This document shows, one piece after another, positions 54,581 through 63,945 of a DNA stretch of 64,000 nt. Position numbers and translations under genes: made by a program. The DNA comes from MED-G116 sp038107835 (GTDB lineage: Bacteria; Pseudomonadota; Alphaproteobacteria; Puniceispirillales; Puniceispirillaceae). The stretch's first letter is position 1; each line of letters opens with the position of its first letter. The stretch lies in contig JAYNHH010000003.1 of the NCBI GenBank assembly GCA_038107835.1, positions 48,439 through 112,438 on the forward strand, given 5' to 3'. Below the pieces are notes generated by a model that saw only the letters and a program-made list of their open reading frames with translations, made no database searches and was not told the DNA's origin.

Positions 54581-54682
54581 ACTGTCGTACCTGCCCCACC
54601 TGCAGTGAAAGATTGAACTCAAAATACGGAATGAGGGTGGGGGAACTGGACGTGAGCAGGACAGGGAAGTGAGCGGGACAGG

Positions 54683-55492
54683 ATGAACACAGATACCGGC
54701 AGCCGCACAATGAAGGATGCAAAGGATGCGCTGGATGCGCCGCGACTGGCGGTGGCTAACGCTTTGCAGCAGGCCGGCATCACGCTGAAGGAGGCGTCAC
54801 GCGCGCTGGGGCGCAATGATGCCTATCTGCAGCAATATCTCTATCGCGGCTCACCACGCCGGCTGCCCGAGGACATACGCTATACGCTGGCCGAGCTGGT
54901 GGGGTGTGACCAGCGTCGCTTTTTGGGGCCGAACGAGATCGAGCGGCAGGTGAATGCCACGCTTCGCAGCAGCGCGCTGGCGCTGGCCGACCCCCTTGCC
55001 CCCAGTTTTCGCGGCCGCGACAGAGCGGAGCGGCAGGCCTTGGCCAACATGGCCGGCAGCACGCGCGCCAGCATCACCTTCATGGACATCACGGCAAGCG
55101 CCGGTGGCGGCGCGCTGATTGACGGCGCGGCCGGAGATGAGGCAGGCAGTGATGACAGCATTGCCATGCCGGTCGAGATGCTGCGCAAGATCACACCAAC
55201 ACCAAGCGCTGGGCTGCGGCTGATCACGATCAGCGGCGATTCGATGGCACCGGTGCTTGAACATGGAGATGTCGTGATGGTCGACTGCACGCATACACAG
55301 CCCTCACCGCCGGGGATCTTCATCGTCGATGATGGCGTCGGGCTGGTCGCCAAACGGCTGGATCTGGTGCCGGCAACGCAGCCGCAGATGCTGCGGCTGA
55401 CCTCGGAGAATGGCGTCTATACGAATTATCAGCGGCCAATCGACGTGGTCCATATCGTTGGTCGCGTCGTCTGGTTCGCCCGGACCCTGTAG
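54683..55492 (+). CDS. LexA/CI-like transcriptional regulator with S24 peptidase domain
   Basis: 269 residues. The N-terminal part (about 18-75) has a helix-turn-helix-like stretch (LQQAGITLKEASRALGRNDAYLQQYL), and the C-terminal half is an S24 domain with SGDSMAPVLEHGD (Ser187) and GLVAKRL (Lys224), the self-cleavage pair. A cleavage site of Ala-Gly type may be in the linker (SASAGGG near 139). Such proteins repress genes until stress triggers autocleavage. This is a chromosomal, not obviously phage, example; no phage genes are near. It is not LexA itself, as the DNA-binding domain differs. Confidence 0.85.
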   Translation: MNTDTGSRTMKDAKDALDAPRLAVANALQQAGITLKEASRALGRNDAYLQQYLYRGSPRRLPEDIRYTLAELVGCDQRRFLGPNEIERQVNATLRSSALALADPLAPSFRGRDRAERQALANMAGSTRASITFMDITASAGGGALIDGAAGDEAGSDDSIAMPVEMLRKITPTPSAGLRLITISGDSMAPVLEHGDVVMVDCTHTQPSPPGIFIVDDGVGLVAKRLDLVPATQPQMLRLTSENGVYTNYQRPIDVVHIVGRVVWFARTL

Positions 55493-55510
55493 CCGGCGGC
55501 AGACAGTATC

Positions 55511-56980
55511 ATGGGCAAATCAGGACGACAGCACCCGGCACAGGGCCATGGCAGACAGAATGGACAGCACAGGCCTAAAAAACAACAGAGGGCCGGCCGC
55601 GGCCGCCGCAGTGCCGCCCGCAGAGAAGGCCGGCTCCCAAGGAATGCCGCCCCCATCGAGGTGACGATCAGCCATGTCGGCGGGCGGGGCGACGGCGTCG
55701 GCACAGCGAGCTATACGCATAATCATCAAAGCCACCAGCACATGGTCTTTGTTCCGGCCAGCCTGCCAGGCGAACGCGTTCTGGTGCAGCCGCTGAGCCT
55801 GAACGCGCAGGGCATCCGCGCCCGGATGATCGAATTGATCGAACCGGCAGTGGCGCGGCGCGCGCCTGCCTGTCAGGCCTTTCCGGCCTGTGGCGGCTGC
55901 CAGTTCCAGCATTGGCAGGGAGCGGAAGTCGGCATCTGGAAACAGGCGCAGGTGACAGCCTTTCTCGAACGCGCCGATATCTGGCCGGGACAGATGCGCC
56001 CACTGCGGGCCGTGCCGCTGCGCAGCCGGCGGCGCGCCACCTTTCATCTAAAAAAACTGGCCAATGGTGTTGCTGCCGGTTTCAATGAGCGTCAGGGACC
56101 ACAGATCATCACGCCGGAAAGCTGCGTCGTGCTGCATCCCGAACTGCTGGCGCTGCTGGATGAATTGCGGGCTTTTGCCGCGCGTGAGTTTCCCGTCGGC
56201 AGCAGCGTCGATGCGCAGGTCAACCGGCTGGATCAGGGGCTGTGTGTGCAGCTGCAGGCCACCGGTGACGGCACCGGTTTCGAGAGCATGCCGGCGCTGC
56301 TGACGGCGCTTAGCAGCTGGGCTGGCGAGGCCGGGCTGGCGAGGCTGTCGCTGGTGCCCAGCGCAGCGGCGGCGCGCACAACCCATGGCGCAGCGCAGGC
56401 AATGCCGCTCTATGCGCCGGTGCCGCCGACAATCCGCTTTGGCGGGATTGCCGTCACCCCACCGCCAGGTGCCTTTCTGCAGGCAAGCCCACAGGGCGAG
56501 GCAGATTTGCAGGAAGGCGTTGCAGAGGCGGTCCATGGCGCGCGGTCAGTGGTCGACCTGTTTGCCGGAGTTGGCACGCTGAGCCTGCCGCTGGTGGCAA
56601 AAGGCGTGCAGATTCTAGCAGTCGAACAGGACCGCGCGGCGCTGGCCGCGCTGAAGGACGGGGCCGATGCCGCCGGGCGCGGCGGTCAGGTGGCCAGGCG
56701 GCTGGCCGATCTGTCGAATGCGCCGCTGACGGCAGCCGACCTTGCCGGATTTGATGCGGTGATCCTCGACCCGCCGCGCGGTGGTGCCAGCGCCCAATGC
56801 GCCCTGTTGGCGCGCAGTCAGGTGCCGCGCATTGTCATGGTGTCCTGCAACCCGGCAAGCTTTGCCCGCGATGCGGCGCTGCTTGCTGATGGCGGCTATG
56901 GCTGTGACTGGGTGCAGGTGATCGACCAGTTCCGGATGAGCAACCACATCGAACTGGTGGCCCGGTTCAGCCGCATCTGA
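55511..56980 (+). CDS. RNA (uracil-5)-methyltransferase, RumA/RlmD-TrmA family
   Basis: 489 residues. A very basic N-terminal tail (about 1-45), then a TRAM-like region (VTISHVGGRGDGVG), a four-cysteine iron-sulfur motif (CQAFPACGGC, then Cys in ESCVVLHPE), SAM-binding VDLFAGVGTLSLPL, LDPPRGGA, and the catalytic Cys in MVSCNPASFARD. All key residues are present. It methylates uracil in 23S rRNA or tRNA; which one is not visible. Starts 19 bp after the S24 gene. Confidence 0.9.
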   Translation: MGKSGRQHPAQGHGRQNGQHRPKKQQRAGRGRRSAARREGRLPRNAAPIEVTISHVGGRGDGVGTASYTHNHQSHQHMVFVPASLPGERVLVQPLSLNAQGIRARMIELIEPAVARRAPACQAFPACGGCQFQHWQGAEVGIWKQAQVTAFLERADIWPGQMRPLRAVPLRSRRRATFHLKKLANGVAAGFNERQGPQIITPESCVVLHPELLALLDELRAFAAREFPVGSSVDAQVNRLDQGLCVQLQATGDGTGFESMPALLTALSSWAGEAGLARLSLVPSAAAARTTHGAAQAMPLYAPVPPTIRFGGIAVTPPPGAFLQASPQGEADLQEGVAEAVHGARSVVDLFAGVGTLSLPLVAKGVQILAVEQDRAALAALKDGADAAGRGGQVARRLADLSNAPLTAADLAGFDAVILDPPRGGASAQCALLARSQVPRIVMVSCNPASFARDAALLADGGYGCDWVQVIDQFRMSNHIELVARFSRI

Positions 56981-57006
56981 CCGCAAGGGAATTTCAGGGG
57001 CAAAAG

Positions 57007-57222
57007 ATGAAAAAGCGATCACTGAGCATCAGGGGCCATATGACCAGCATTTCGCTGGAGGATGAATTCTGGCACGAGCTTGGCCGGATCGCAGGCGAGC
57101 GCGGCGTCTCGGTGGCCGGCCTTGTCGGCGAGATTGACAGCGCACGGGCGGGCGGGCTGTCATCGGCAATCCGGCTGTTTGTGCTGGCGACGGTCAAAAG
57201 TGACGGCAGGGGTGGCGCTTAG
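57007..57222 (+). CDS. Ribbon-helix-helix domain protein
   Basis: 71 residues. MKKRSLSIRGHMTSISLEDEFWHELGRIAGERGVSVAGLVGEID matches the small alphaproteobacterial RHH proteins (RHH_4 type): a beta strand followed by two helices. AGGGG lies before the ATG, 26 bp after the methyltransferase, so probably co-transcribed. Likely DNA-binding; target unknown. The 103 bp after it contain no gene. Confidence 0.75.
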   Translation: MKKRSLSIRGHMTSISLEDEFWHELGRIAGERGVSVAGLVGEIDSARAGGLSSAIRLFVLATVKSDGRGGA

Positions 57223-57325
57223 GACGCTTGCAGGACAGTTTAATGGCCAGTAGGTTACTAGCCTTAGCGGCATAAGAGTTCATACCGGTGGCAGGGAAAA
57301 TGATGGCAGGGAAAGGGTGGGCAGC

Positions 57326-58054
57326 ATGAAGATCGCAATCCTGCAGACAGGCAAAACCAACCCGGCAATGCCCGCCAGGTTTCAGGATTATCCGGCGCTG
57401 TTCACCGGGATGTTTGCCAGCGACCCGCGCGCCGCACAGCACAGCTTTGCCGCCGTACCGGTTATCGATGGCGAGATGCCGCCCTCTGTCGATGCTTATG
57501 ACGCCTATATCATCACCGGATCAAAACATGGCGTTTATGACGATCTGCCATGGATTGCCCCGCTGATAGAACTCATCCGCGCCGCGCATGACGCCGACAT
57601 TCCGCTGGTTGGCGTGTGTTTTGGACATCAAATCATTGCCCATGCGCTTGGTGGACACGCGGCAAAGTCGGACCGGGGATGGGGGCTTGGCGTCCACAGG
57701 GTCGGGCTGCATGACCATCCAGACTGGATGCCGGCCGATGATGATATCCGGCTGATCCATATCCATCAGGACCAGGTAGAAACACTGCCGCCGGGAGCGC
57801 AGCTGATCGGCAGCAACGGATTCTGCCCGCATGCGATGTTCGTGATCGGCGACAATGTGCTGTGTGTGCAGGGGCATCCCGAATTCACCATTGCCTATAT
57901 CGACCAGCTGATGCAGGTGCGCGCCGATCTGTTTGACCCGGAAACGCTTGAAGCCGCGCAGGCGAGCCTTGATGACGGCCATGACGGTAAGCGTTTTTCC
58001 AGCTGGATACTGTCCTTTCTGGACGCACATCAGCACCGCCGGGCGGCTGCCTGA
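57326..58054 (+). CDS. Class I glutamine amidotransferase-like protein
   Basis: 242 residues from the ATG at 57326, with GGGTGG upstream. The nucleophile elbow is VGVCFGHQ (Cys98), and the His-Glu pair is in VQGHPEF (about 184-187), so the triad is complete. Related to GMP synthase amidotransferase domains and gamma-glutamyl hydrolases such as PuuD; no synthetase partner is fused or adjacent. It may cleave gamma-glutamyl compounds, which would suit the hydantoinase/oxoprolinase gene next door (inference). Confidence 0.82.
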   Translation: MKIAILQTGKTNPAMPARFQDYPALFTGMFASDPRAAQHSFAAVPVIDGEMPPSVDAYDAYIITGSKHGVYDDLPWIAPLIELIRAAHDADIPLVGVCFGHQIIAHALGGHAAKSDRGWGLGVHRVGLHDHPDWMPADDDIRLIHIHQDQVETLPPGAQLIGSNGFCPHAMFVIGDNVLCVQGHPEFTIAYIDQLMQVRADLFDPETLEAAQASLDDGHDGKRFSSWILSFLDAHQHRRAAA

Positions 58055-58137
58055 CACGGCGGGCGTGGGATGCTGATGCCTGTTTCTGACAGACAGCCGC
58101 TGATGCGCATGACGCCGGAACCCCGGGAGCCGGGGCA

Positions 58138-60434
58138 ATGAGTCTTGTTATCGGATTGGATACCGGCGGCACCTACACCGATGCGGCGCTGCTGGATGCG
58201 GCAAACGGACGGGTGCTGGCCACCGGCAAGGCGCTGACGACACGCGAGGATCTGTCGATTGGGCTTGGCGGCGCCATTGCCCGGGTTCTAGACGCCTACG
58301 CGGCAGGCGGCGGCCAGACGGGCCGGACGGGCGGCAGCGAACCGGCTGACATCGGGCTTGTCTCGCTATCGACGACGCTGGCGACGAATGCCGTTGTCGA
58401 GGGTGTTGGCGGGCGTGTCGGGCTGGTGATGATCGGTTTTGACGAGGCGGCGCTTGAACGCGCCGATCTGGCGCGCGCACTTGGCCAGGACCCTGTGGCT
58501 TTCATCAATGGCGGACACAGGCCCGATGGCGGCGCGCAGACGATGCTTGACCGGGATGCGCTGCGCGATACGGCGGCAGCATTTGGTGATGAGGTGTCGG
58601 CCTTTGCGATTGCCGGACATTTCGCCACGCGCAACCCGGAACATGAGATTGCAGCTCGCGACCTGCTGCGCGAGCTGACCGGCCTGCCTATCACCTGCAG
58701 CCATGAACTTTCATCGGCGCTTGGTGGCCCGCGGCGCGCCCTGACGGCGGTGCTGAATGCACGGCTGATCAATCTGCTAGAGCGGCTGATCGAGGCGACA
58801 GAAGCGATCATGACAGAACGGGGGCTGACCTGTCCGTTGATGGTCGTCAAGGGCGATGGCTCGCTGCTGCATTCCGATTTTGCCCGCACAAGGCCAGTAG
58901 AAACAGTGCTGTCCGGGCCGGCCGCCAGCCTGTCGGGCGCGGCCTTTCTGGCCGGGACAGACACCGCGCTGATCGCCGATATCGGCGGCACGACAACCGA
59001 CATCGCCTTTCTGCAGAATGGCGCGCCGCGCCTGCGCGCCGAGGGGGCGCTTGTCGGCGGCTGGCAGACGATGGTCGAGGCGGCGGACATCCGCACCTGT
59101 GGGCTAGGCGGTGACAGCGAGGTGCGGGCGATTACCCGGGGGCGTGAGGGCGGCGTGACACTTGGCCCACGCCGGGCGGTGCCGCTGGCGCTGCTGGCAA
59201 CGCAGCATCCGGCGATCATCGCCAGCATGGAGGACCAGCTGCAGCTTGCAGTGCCGATGCAGACCGATGCCCGCTTTGTGTTTCCGGTGATGCCGGACGG
59301 GGTGCCGGGCTGGCTGACCCGCTCGGAAACAAGGCTGGCGCAGAAAGCCATCCAGATGGGGCCGACACCGATTGCTGAAATCGCCGCAACCCAGCTGGCG
59401 CTCGGCGCGGTCGACCGGCTGATCAGCCGCGGGCTGTTGGGGCTGGCAACCTTTACCCCGACCGATGCGGCGCATGTCACCGGTGCCTTTACCGGCTTTG
59501 ACGTGCAGGCAGCNNNNNNNNNNNNNNNNNNNNNNNNNNNNNNNNNNNNNNNNNNNNNNNNNNNNNNNNNNNNNNNNNNNNNNNNNNNNNNNNNNNNNNN
59601 NNNNNNNNNNNNNCGACCGATGCGGCGCATGTCACCGGTGCCTTTACCGGCTTTGACGTGCAGGCAGCGGAGCTTGGCGCGGCGCTGATGGCGCGGCAGA
59701 AAACTGGCCTTGGCGAGGCGATTGCCAGCGATGGCGGGACGTTGGCGGCGATGACGCTTGCCACACTGCATCAGCGGTCGGGGCTGGCACTGATGGATGC
59801 GGCGCTGGCACATGACGGCGCTGGCGAGGAGCAGGCAAGTCGGACCCCGCTGCTGGCAACACTGTATGAGCAGCATCGCAAAGCCAGCATGAAGCCGCAT
59901 GACACAGACCTAGAGGACACAGGTGCAAAGAACGCGGGGACAGGAAACGCGGAAGCGGACAGGGTGGGCGTGACAGATGGGGTTGTTGGCGCGGCGCAGC
60001 TGGTGCGCATCGGCATGCAGCTGGAAACCGGTCTGGTGGCGCTTGGTGCCTCGGCAGCAACGCATTACCCGTATATCGCCCAGATGATGGGAGTCGCCGT
60101 CAGCGTGCCGGAACATGCCGATGTGGCCGGCGCGGTTGGCGCTGCCGTTGGCTCGGTCCGCCAGCGTGTGATGATTTCCATCACCGCCCCGGCAGATGGC
60201 AGGTTCCGCGTGCATCTGCCCGGCGGGCCCATTGACCTCGACGCGCAGGAGCCCGCCCTCGAGCGCGCCCGCAAGGCGGCCCGGCAGCTGGCGCATGACC
60301 GGGCTAGCAGCGCTGGTGCCAGCGCCATCGAGGTGACGATTGCCGAGGATGTGCGGCTGGTCCAGCTCGGCCCTGACAAACAGCTGTTCATCGAGGCCTT
60401 TGTCCATGCCACGGCAAGCGGCCAGCCGGGCTGA
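58138..60434 (+). CDS. Hydantoinase/oxoprolinase family protein (HyuA-like), split by an assembly gap
   Basis: As printed, the reading frame is broken by 100 N and a 55-bp duplication. Dropping the N run and one copy restores a continuous frame of 713 residues. The N-terminal ASKHA-type fold begins IGLDTGGTYTDAALLD (about 4-19); ALIADIGGTTTDIAFLQNG is the second phosphate motif. The family hydrolyses ATP to open 5-oxoproline or N-methylhydantoin rings. No HyuB partner is adjacent. Substrate unknown. GGAG lies before the ATG. Confidence 0.85.
59514..59613. other. Assembly gap (100 N) inside the hydantoinase gene, 55-bp duplicated flanks
   Basis: Exactly 100 N. Bases 59459-59513 equal 59614-59668. 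Gap plus duplicate is 155 bp (not a multiple of 3), which explains the apparent frame break. Collapse gives an in-frame join at DVQAAELGAAL. Confidence 0.95.
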
Positions 60435-60518
60435 TATTTCCATCAGCCAGACTGTGCCGTCGGTAAAATTGTCGGCGCAGCTGCTGGCATAAACGGAAAA
60501 TTAAGTCACACCTGCTAG

Positions 60519-60953
60519 GCTGGGGGGATCACCCTTTCTGTCGCCATCAGCGGACAGTTTGGCTGTCTGCTGACACGGTGCTGGCGGCTGGCGGTCGGGC
60601 TGGTAGGGTTGGCGGTACTGGAGCTTGACTGGGCACGGTTCGAGCTGCGCGACCGGGGGCTGCTGGATTTCACCGTCTGGGCGGCTGGCCAGATGGTGGA
60701 TGAGGAGGAGATGAAGAATTTCGATGTGCGGATGCTAGCGGCCAGTGCCGTGCCGGCAGCGGTGGCCGGTATGATACCACTTGACACCCCAGCGACTATT
60801 GGGGCGGCATAGAATTTTATCCTCAAAGGTGGGACGCTGAGCGTTGACATATCGCCGGTGACAACCGGCAATGCGGCGCGGATGCCCAAGGCTTTCACCG
60901 CCAGCGAACTGCCGATCAGCATCTCGGTGATGCACAGCCACCGGGAGATGTGA
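60519..60953 (+). pseudogene. Decayed 3' remnant of a protein gene
   Basis: One frame reads protein-like sequence with no start: GITLSVAISGQFG, then LELDWARFELRDRGLLDFTVWAAGQMVDEEEM, an in-frame TAG at 60810-60812, and NFILKGGTLSVDISPVTTGNAARMPKAF after it, ending at TGA 60951-60953. The RDRGLLD and KGGTLSVDISP pieces resemble the C-terminus of AsmA-like or similar exported proteins. With no ribosome site, a missing 5' part and an internal stop, a dead gene fragment fits best. The rest of 60435-61008 has nothing I can name. Confidence 0.55.
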
Positions 60954-61008
60954 TGGGGGTCTGGGGCTTGGGGCGACCGGGGCGAGCCACGGATCGGGCG
61001 TGGGTCAG

Positions 61009-63486
61009 TCAGGCGCGCATATTTGCGCCATTGGCATCATAGGCCGGGCCGCCAAGAACCGTCGCCTCCCGCATCTCACCCAGAATCTCGACGTCAAGCC
61101 GTGTACCCGGAGCCGCGCACTCGCTGCTGACATAGCCCATCGCCATTGACTGGCCAATGCGGTGCGCATAGCCACCCGACGAGACATAGCCAACCGCAAC
61201 ACCATCGCGCAGGATCGCCTCGTCATTCGACACATCGATGCCGTCAACGGCGATGGTCATCGTGACAAGGCGGCGCGCGGCACCGGCAGCGCGCGCCGCA
61301 AGGCTGGCCTCCCTGCCGACAAAATCACGGCTCCAGTCGATGAAGGCATCAAGGCCGGATTCAATCGCCGTGAAGTCAGGCCGGAATTCCAGCCCCCAGG
61401 CACCCCAGCCCTTTTCCAGCCGCAGGCTCATCAGCGCACGGGCGCCATACCAGCGATATCCAAGATCGGCACCCGCCTCCTCTACCGCTGTTGCGAGGCG
61501 AAGTAGGAAATGCGGCCGGCAGTAAATTTCGTAGCCAAGCTCGCCGGAAAAGCTGATGCGGTTGAGGATCACCGGAACACTGGCGACGAAAGTCTGGCGC
61601 AGATCGCGGAACCGGAGGGCCTCCGGACCGACATCATCGCGCGTGATGTGGGCCAGAAGATCGCGCGATTTCGGCCCCGACAGCGCAATGCCATGCCAGT
61701 CATCCGAGACATTACGGTAACAGACATCATCCGGACAGTCTCTCTCGAACCAGCGGCGATGCGCCTCCTGCATTACGCCGGAGCCGAACAGCATGAAATG
61801 ATCAGCAGCAAGACAGCCAACTGTTAGATCGCCATAGAGCCGGCCCTTTGGCGTCAGCATTGGGGTGAGCGCAAGCCGCCCCGGCCCCGGAATATGGCCG
61901 GCAAGGATATTTTCCAGATAGGCGCGGGCGCCGGCGCCGCGGAATTCATGCTTGGCAAAATTGGCAATCTCGATCCCGCCAACGGCGGTCTGCACAGCTG
62001 CAACCTCACGCGCTACATAGTCATGGCTGCGGTTGCGCCCGAAAGTTGGTGCCTCATGCGCGTCGGCAGGGCCGTCGGCAAACCAGAGCGCATGTTCAAG
62101 GCCGAAACCCTGGCCCATAAGCGCGCCCTGCGCCAGCAGCCGGTCATGCAGAGCGGTAGTTTTCTGTAACCGCCCCTTTGGCAGCGTCTCGTTGGGAAAG
62201 GTCATGACGAATCGGCGTTCATAATTTTCCGCAGATTTGACGGTTCCCCAGTCAGGCGTGGCAAATTCGCCAAACCGGGCGACATCCATCGCCCAGACAT
62301 CGATCGAGGGTTCGCCGTCAATCATCCACTCAGCCATCGTCAGGCCGACGCCACCGCCCTGGCAGAAGCCGGCCATCACGCCAACGGCAACCCAGTAATT
62401 GCGCAGGCCAGGCACCGGCCCGATCATCGGGTTGCCATCCGGGCCGAAGGTGAAGGGACCATTGATGATGTTCCTGATCCCGACCTCGCCAATCGCCGGA
62501 ATGCGCTCAAAGGACATTTCCAGCCGGTCAGCAATGCGGTCAAGGTCGGGATTGAGCAGCTCATGCCCGAAATCAGGCGGTGTACCAACGATTTTCCACG
62601 GGGTTGACTGCGGCTCGTAGGTGCCAAGAAGCATGCCGCAACGTTCCTGTCGGAAATAGATATTGGCCTCATAGTCAATGCCGGCCGGCAACCGCCCCGC
62701 CCCGCCCGGCGCCATGCGTTCGGCAATCCCGGGGATATCATCGGTGATCAGATAGTGATGCTCCATCGGCTGCACCGGCAAATGGAGACCGGCCATATGG
62801 GCGACCTCGCGCGCCCACAGCCCGCCACAATTGACGATCTGTTCGGCATTGATCTGGCCCTTCGGGGTGCTGACGTCCCAGCTGCCATCGGGGCGCTGGA
62901 TAACTCCGGTAACTGGCGTGTGGGTGAAATAGTCCGCGCCATGGATACGCGCCGCCTTGGCAAAGGCATAGGTAGCACCCGAGGGATCAAGATCGCCATC
63001 CTGATCATCCCACAGCGCGGCATGGTAATGTCTGGGATCGACAAGCGGATGCCGCGCGGCAAGTTCCGCCGGGCTGATGAATTCCTGCTGCAACCCCATA
63101 TAGCGTGCCTTGGACCGCTCGCGTTTGAGGTAGTCATACCATTCGCGCGTCGAGGCGGCATAGAAACCGCCAGTGATGTGCAGCCCCACCGAATGGCCGG
63201 ACAGTTCCTCAATCTCGCGGTAGAGGTCAATCGTGTAGCTCTGCAGGCGGCTGATGTTGGGATCAGAGCTGATCGTGTGGATCTGGCCAGCGGCATGCCA
63301 GCTTGACCCCGAGGTGAGCTCGTCACGCTCAAGCAGAATGACATCTTTCCAGCCGAATTTGGCAAGATGAAAGAGGATCGAACAACCAACAACGCCGCCG
63401 CCAATAATCACCACCGGCGCATGGCGGGGAAGCGTCCGGCCCGTCGCCGCCGCATCATTCTGTGTTTCATATTGGATTTCAGGCAT
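61009..63486 (-). CDS. FAD-dependent dehydrogenase of the dimethylglycine/sarcosine dehydrogenase family
   Basis: 825 residues from the ATG at 63486 (GGGGGAG upstream). The N-terminal FAD domain has VVIIGGGVVGCSILFHLAKFG (about 25-45) and SGSSWHAAGQ with His64, the residue carrying covalently bound FAD in this family. A linker domain follows, then a GcvT-like folate-binding domain (about 420-710) and its C-terminal barrel. These enzymes oxidatively demethylate dimethylglycine or sarcosine, delivering the methyl group to tetrahydrofolate. Suits catabolism of betaine-type osmolytes in sea water (inference). Substrate not determined. Confidence 0.88.
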   Translation of the reverse strand: MPEIQYETQNDAAATGRTLPRHAPVVIIGGGVVGCSILFHLAKFGWKDVILLERDELTSGSSWHAAGQIHTISSDPNISRLQSYTIDLYREIEELSGHSVGLHITGGFYAASTREWYDYLKRERSKARYMGLQQEFISPAELAARHPLVDPRHYHAALWDDQDGDLDPSGATYAFAKAARIHGADYFTHTPVTGVIQRPDGSWDVSTPKGQINAEQIVNCGGLWAREVAHMAGLHLPVQPMEHHYLITDDIPGIAERMAPGGAGRLPAGIDYEANIYFRQERCGMLLGTYEPQSTPWKIVGTPPDFGHELLNPDLDRIADRLEMSFERIPAIGEVGIRNIINGPFTFGPDGNPMIGPVPGLRNYWVAVGVMAGFCQGGGVGLTMAEWMIDGEPSIDVWAMDVARFGEFATPDWGTVKSAENYERRFVMTFPNETLPKGRLQKTTALHDRLLAQGALMGQGFGLEHALWFADGPADAHEAPTFGRNRSHDYVAREVAAVQTAVGGIEIANFAKHEFRGAGARAYLENILAGHIPGPGRLALTPMLTPKGRLYGDLTVGCLAADHFMLFGSGVMQEAHRRWFERDCPDDVCYRNVSDDWHGIALSGPKSRDLLAHITRDDVGPEALRFRDLRQTFVASVPVILNRISFSGELGYEIYCRPHFLLRLATAVEEAGADLGYRWYGARALMSLRLEKGWGAWGLEFRPDFTAIESGLDAFIDWSRDFVGREASLAARAAGAARRLVTMTIAVDGIDVSNDEAILRDGVAVGYVSSGGYAHRIGQSMAMGYVSSECAAPGTRLDVEILGEMREATVLGGPAYDANGANMRA

Positions 63487-63649
63487 TATCTTCTCCCCCA
63501 CCCGGTTTGCCCGCAGGCTAATGATGCATCAGTGACACCGGCCTGATCACTCACTTTGATCTTTGGCAGCGCCATTTTAAACCATTGCATCATCCAGCGA
63601 TCAATCTAGTCAACACCCATCGGTGATGGTATCCGGATTTGGCGGCAGA

Positions 63650-63847
63650 ATGGTGATCATCAAAACACCTGGAAGGATGACATATTTGCTGATGCTGTTC
63701 ATCGAGGATGAGTTTGAGCGGATGCTGACTGTCTCAAAAACTTTAATGCGCCATTTTGCAGCGCCCTGGTGGTTGATCGTCCAGGGGATTATCGCCGGAT
63801 TGGTATTCAGCATTATCGTCCACCACAAGTTTGGGAATCCGGCCTAG
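63650..63847 (+). CDS. Hypothetical small membrane protein
   Basis: 65 residues from the ATG at 63650. One membrane helix near the C-terminus (WWLIVQGIIAGLVFSIIV) preceded by a charged helix (FIEDEFERMLTVSKTLMRHF). The ribosome site is weak (GGCGG at 4 nt), and no family is recognised. Coding is plausible but unproven. Confidence 0.35.
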   Translation: MVIIKTPGRMTYLLMLFIEDEFERMLTVSKTLMRHFAAPWWLIVQGIIAGLVFSIIVHHKFGNPA

Positions 63848-63945
63848 ACACGCCCCGCAGATCGGCCGGATATGACAGACAGGAGCAGGCCAGCTGGTCA
63901 TTTATATCCTGTCGGGTGGCGATGCAATGTCACCAAATGCGGCGC

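Noticed and set aside
54683..55492. Prophage or integrated element around the S24 regulator
   Set aside because: No integrase, capsid, attachment-site repeats or tRNA target nearby; flanking genes are ordinary chromosomal ones.
58296..59900. 534-codon open frame antisense to the hydantoinase gene
   Set aside because: High-GC shadow frame; Arg/Ser/Pro-rich with no motifs, while the sense strand encodes a clear enzyme.
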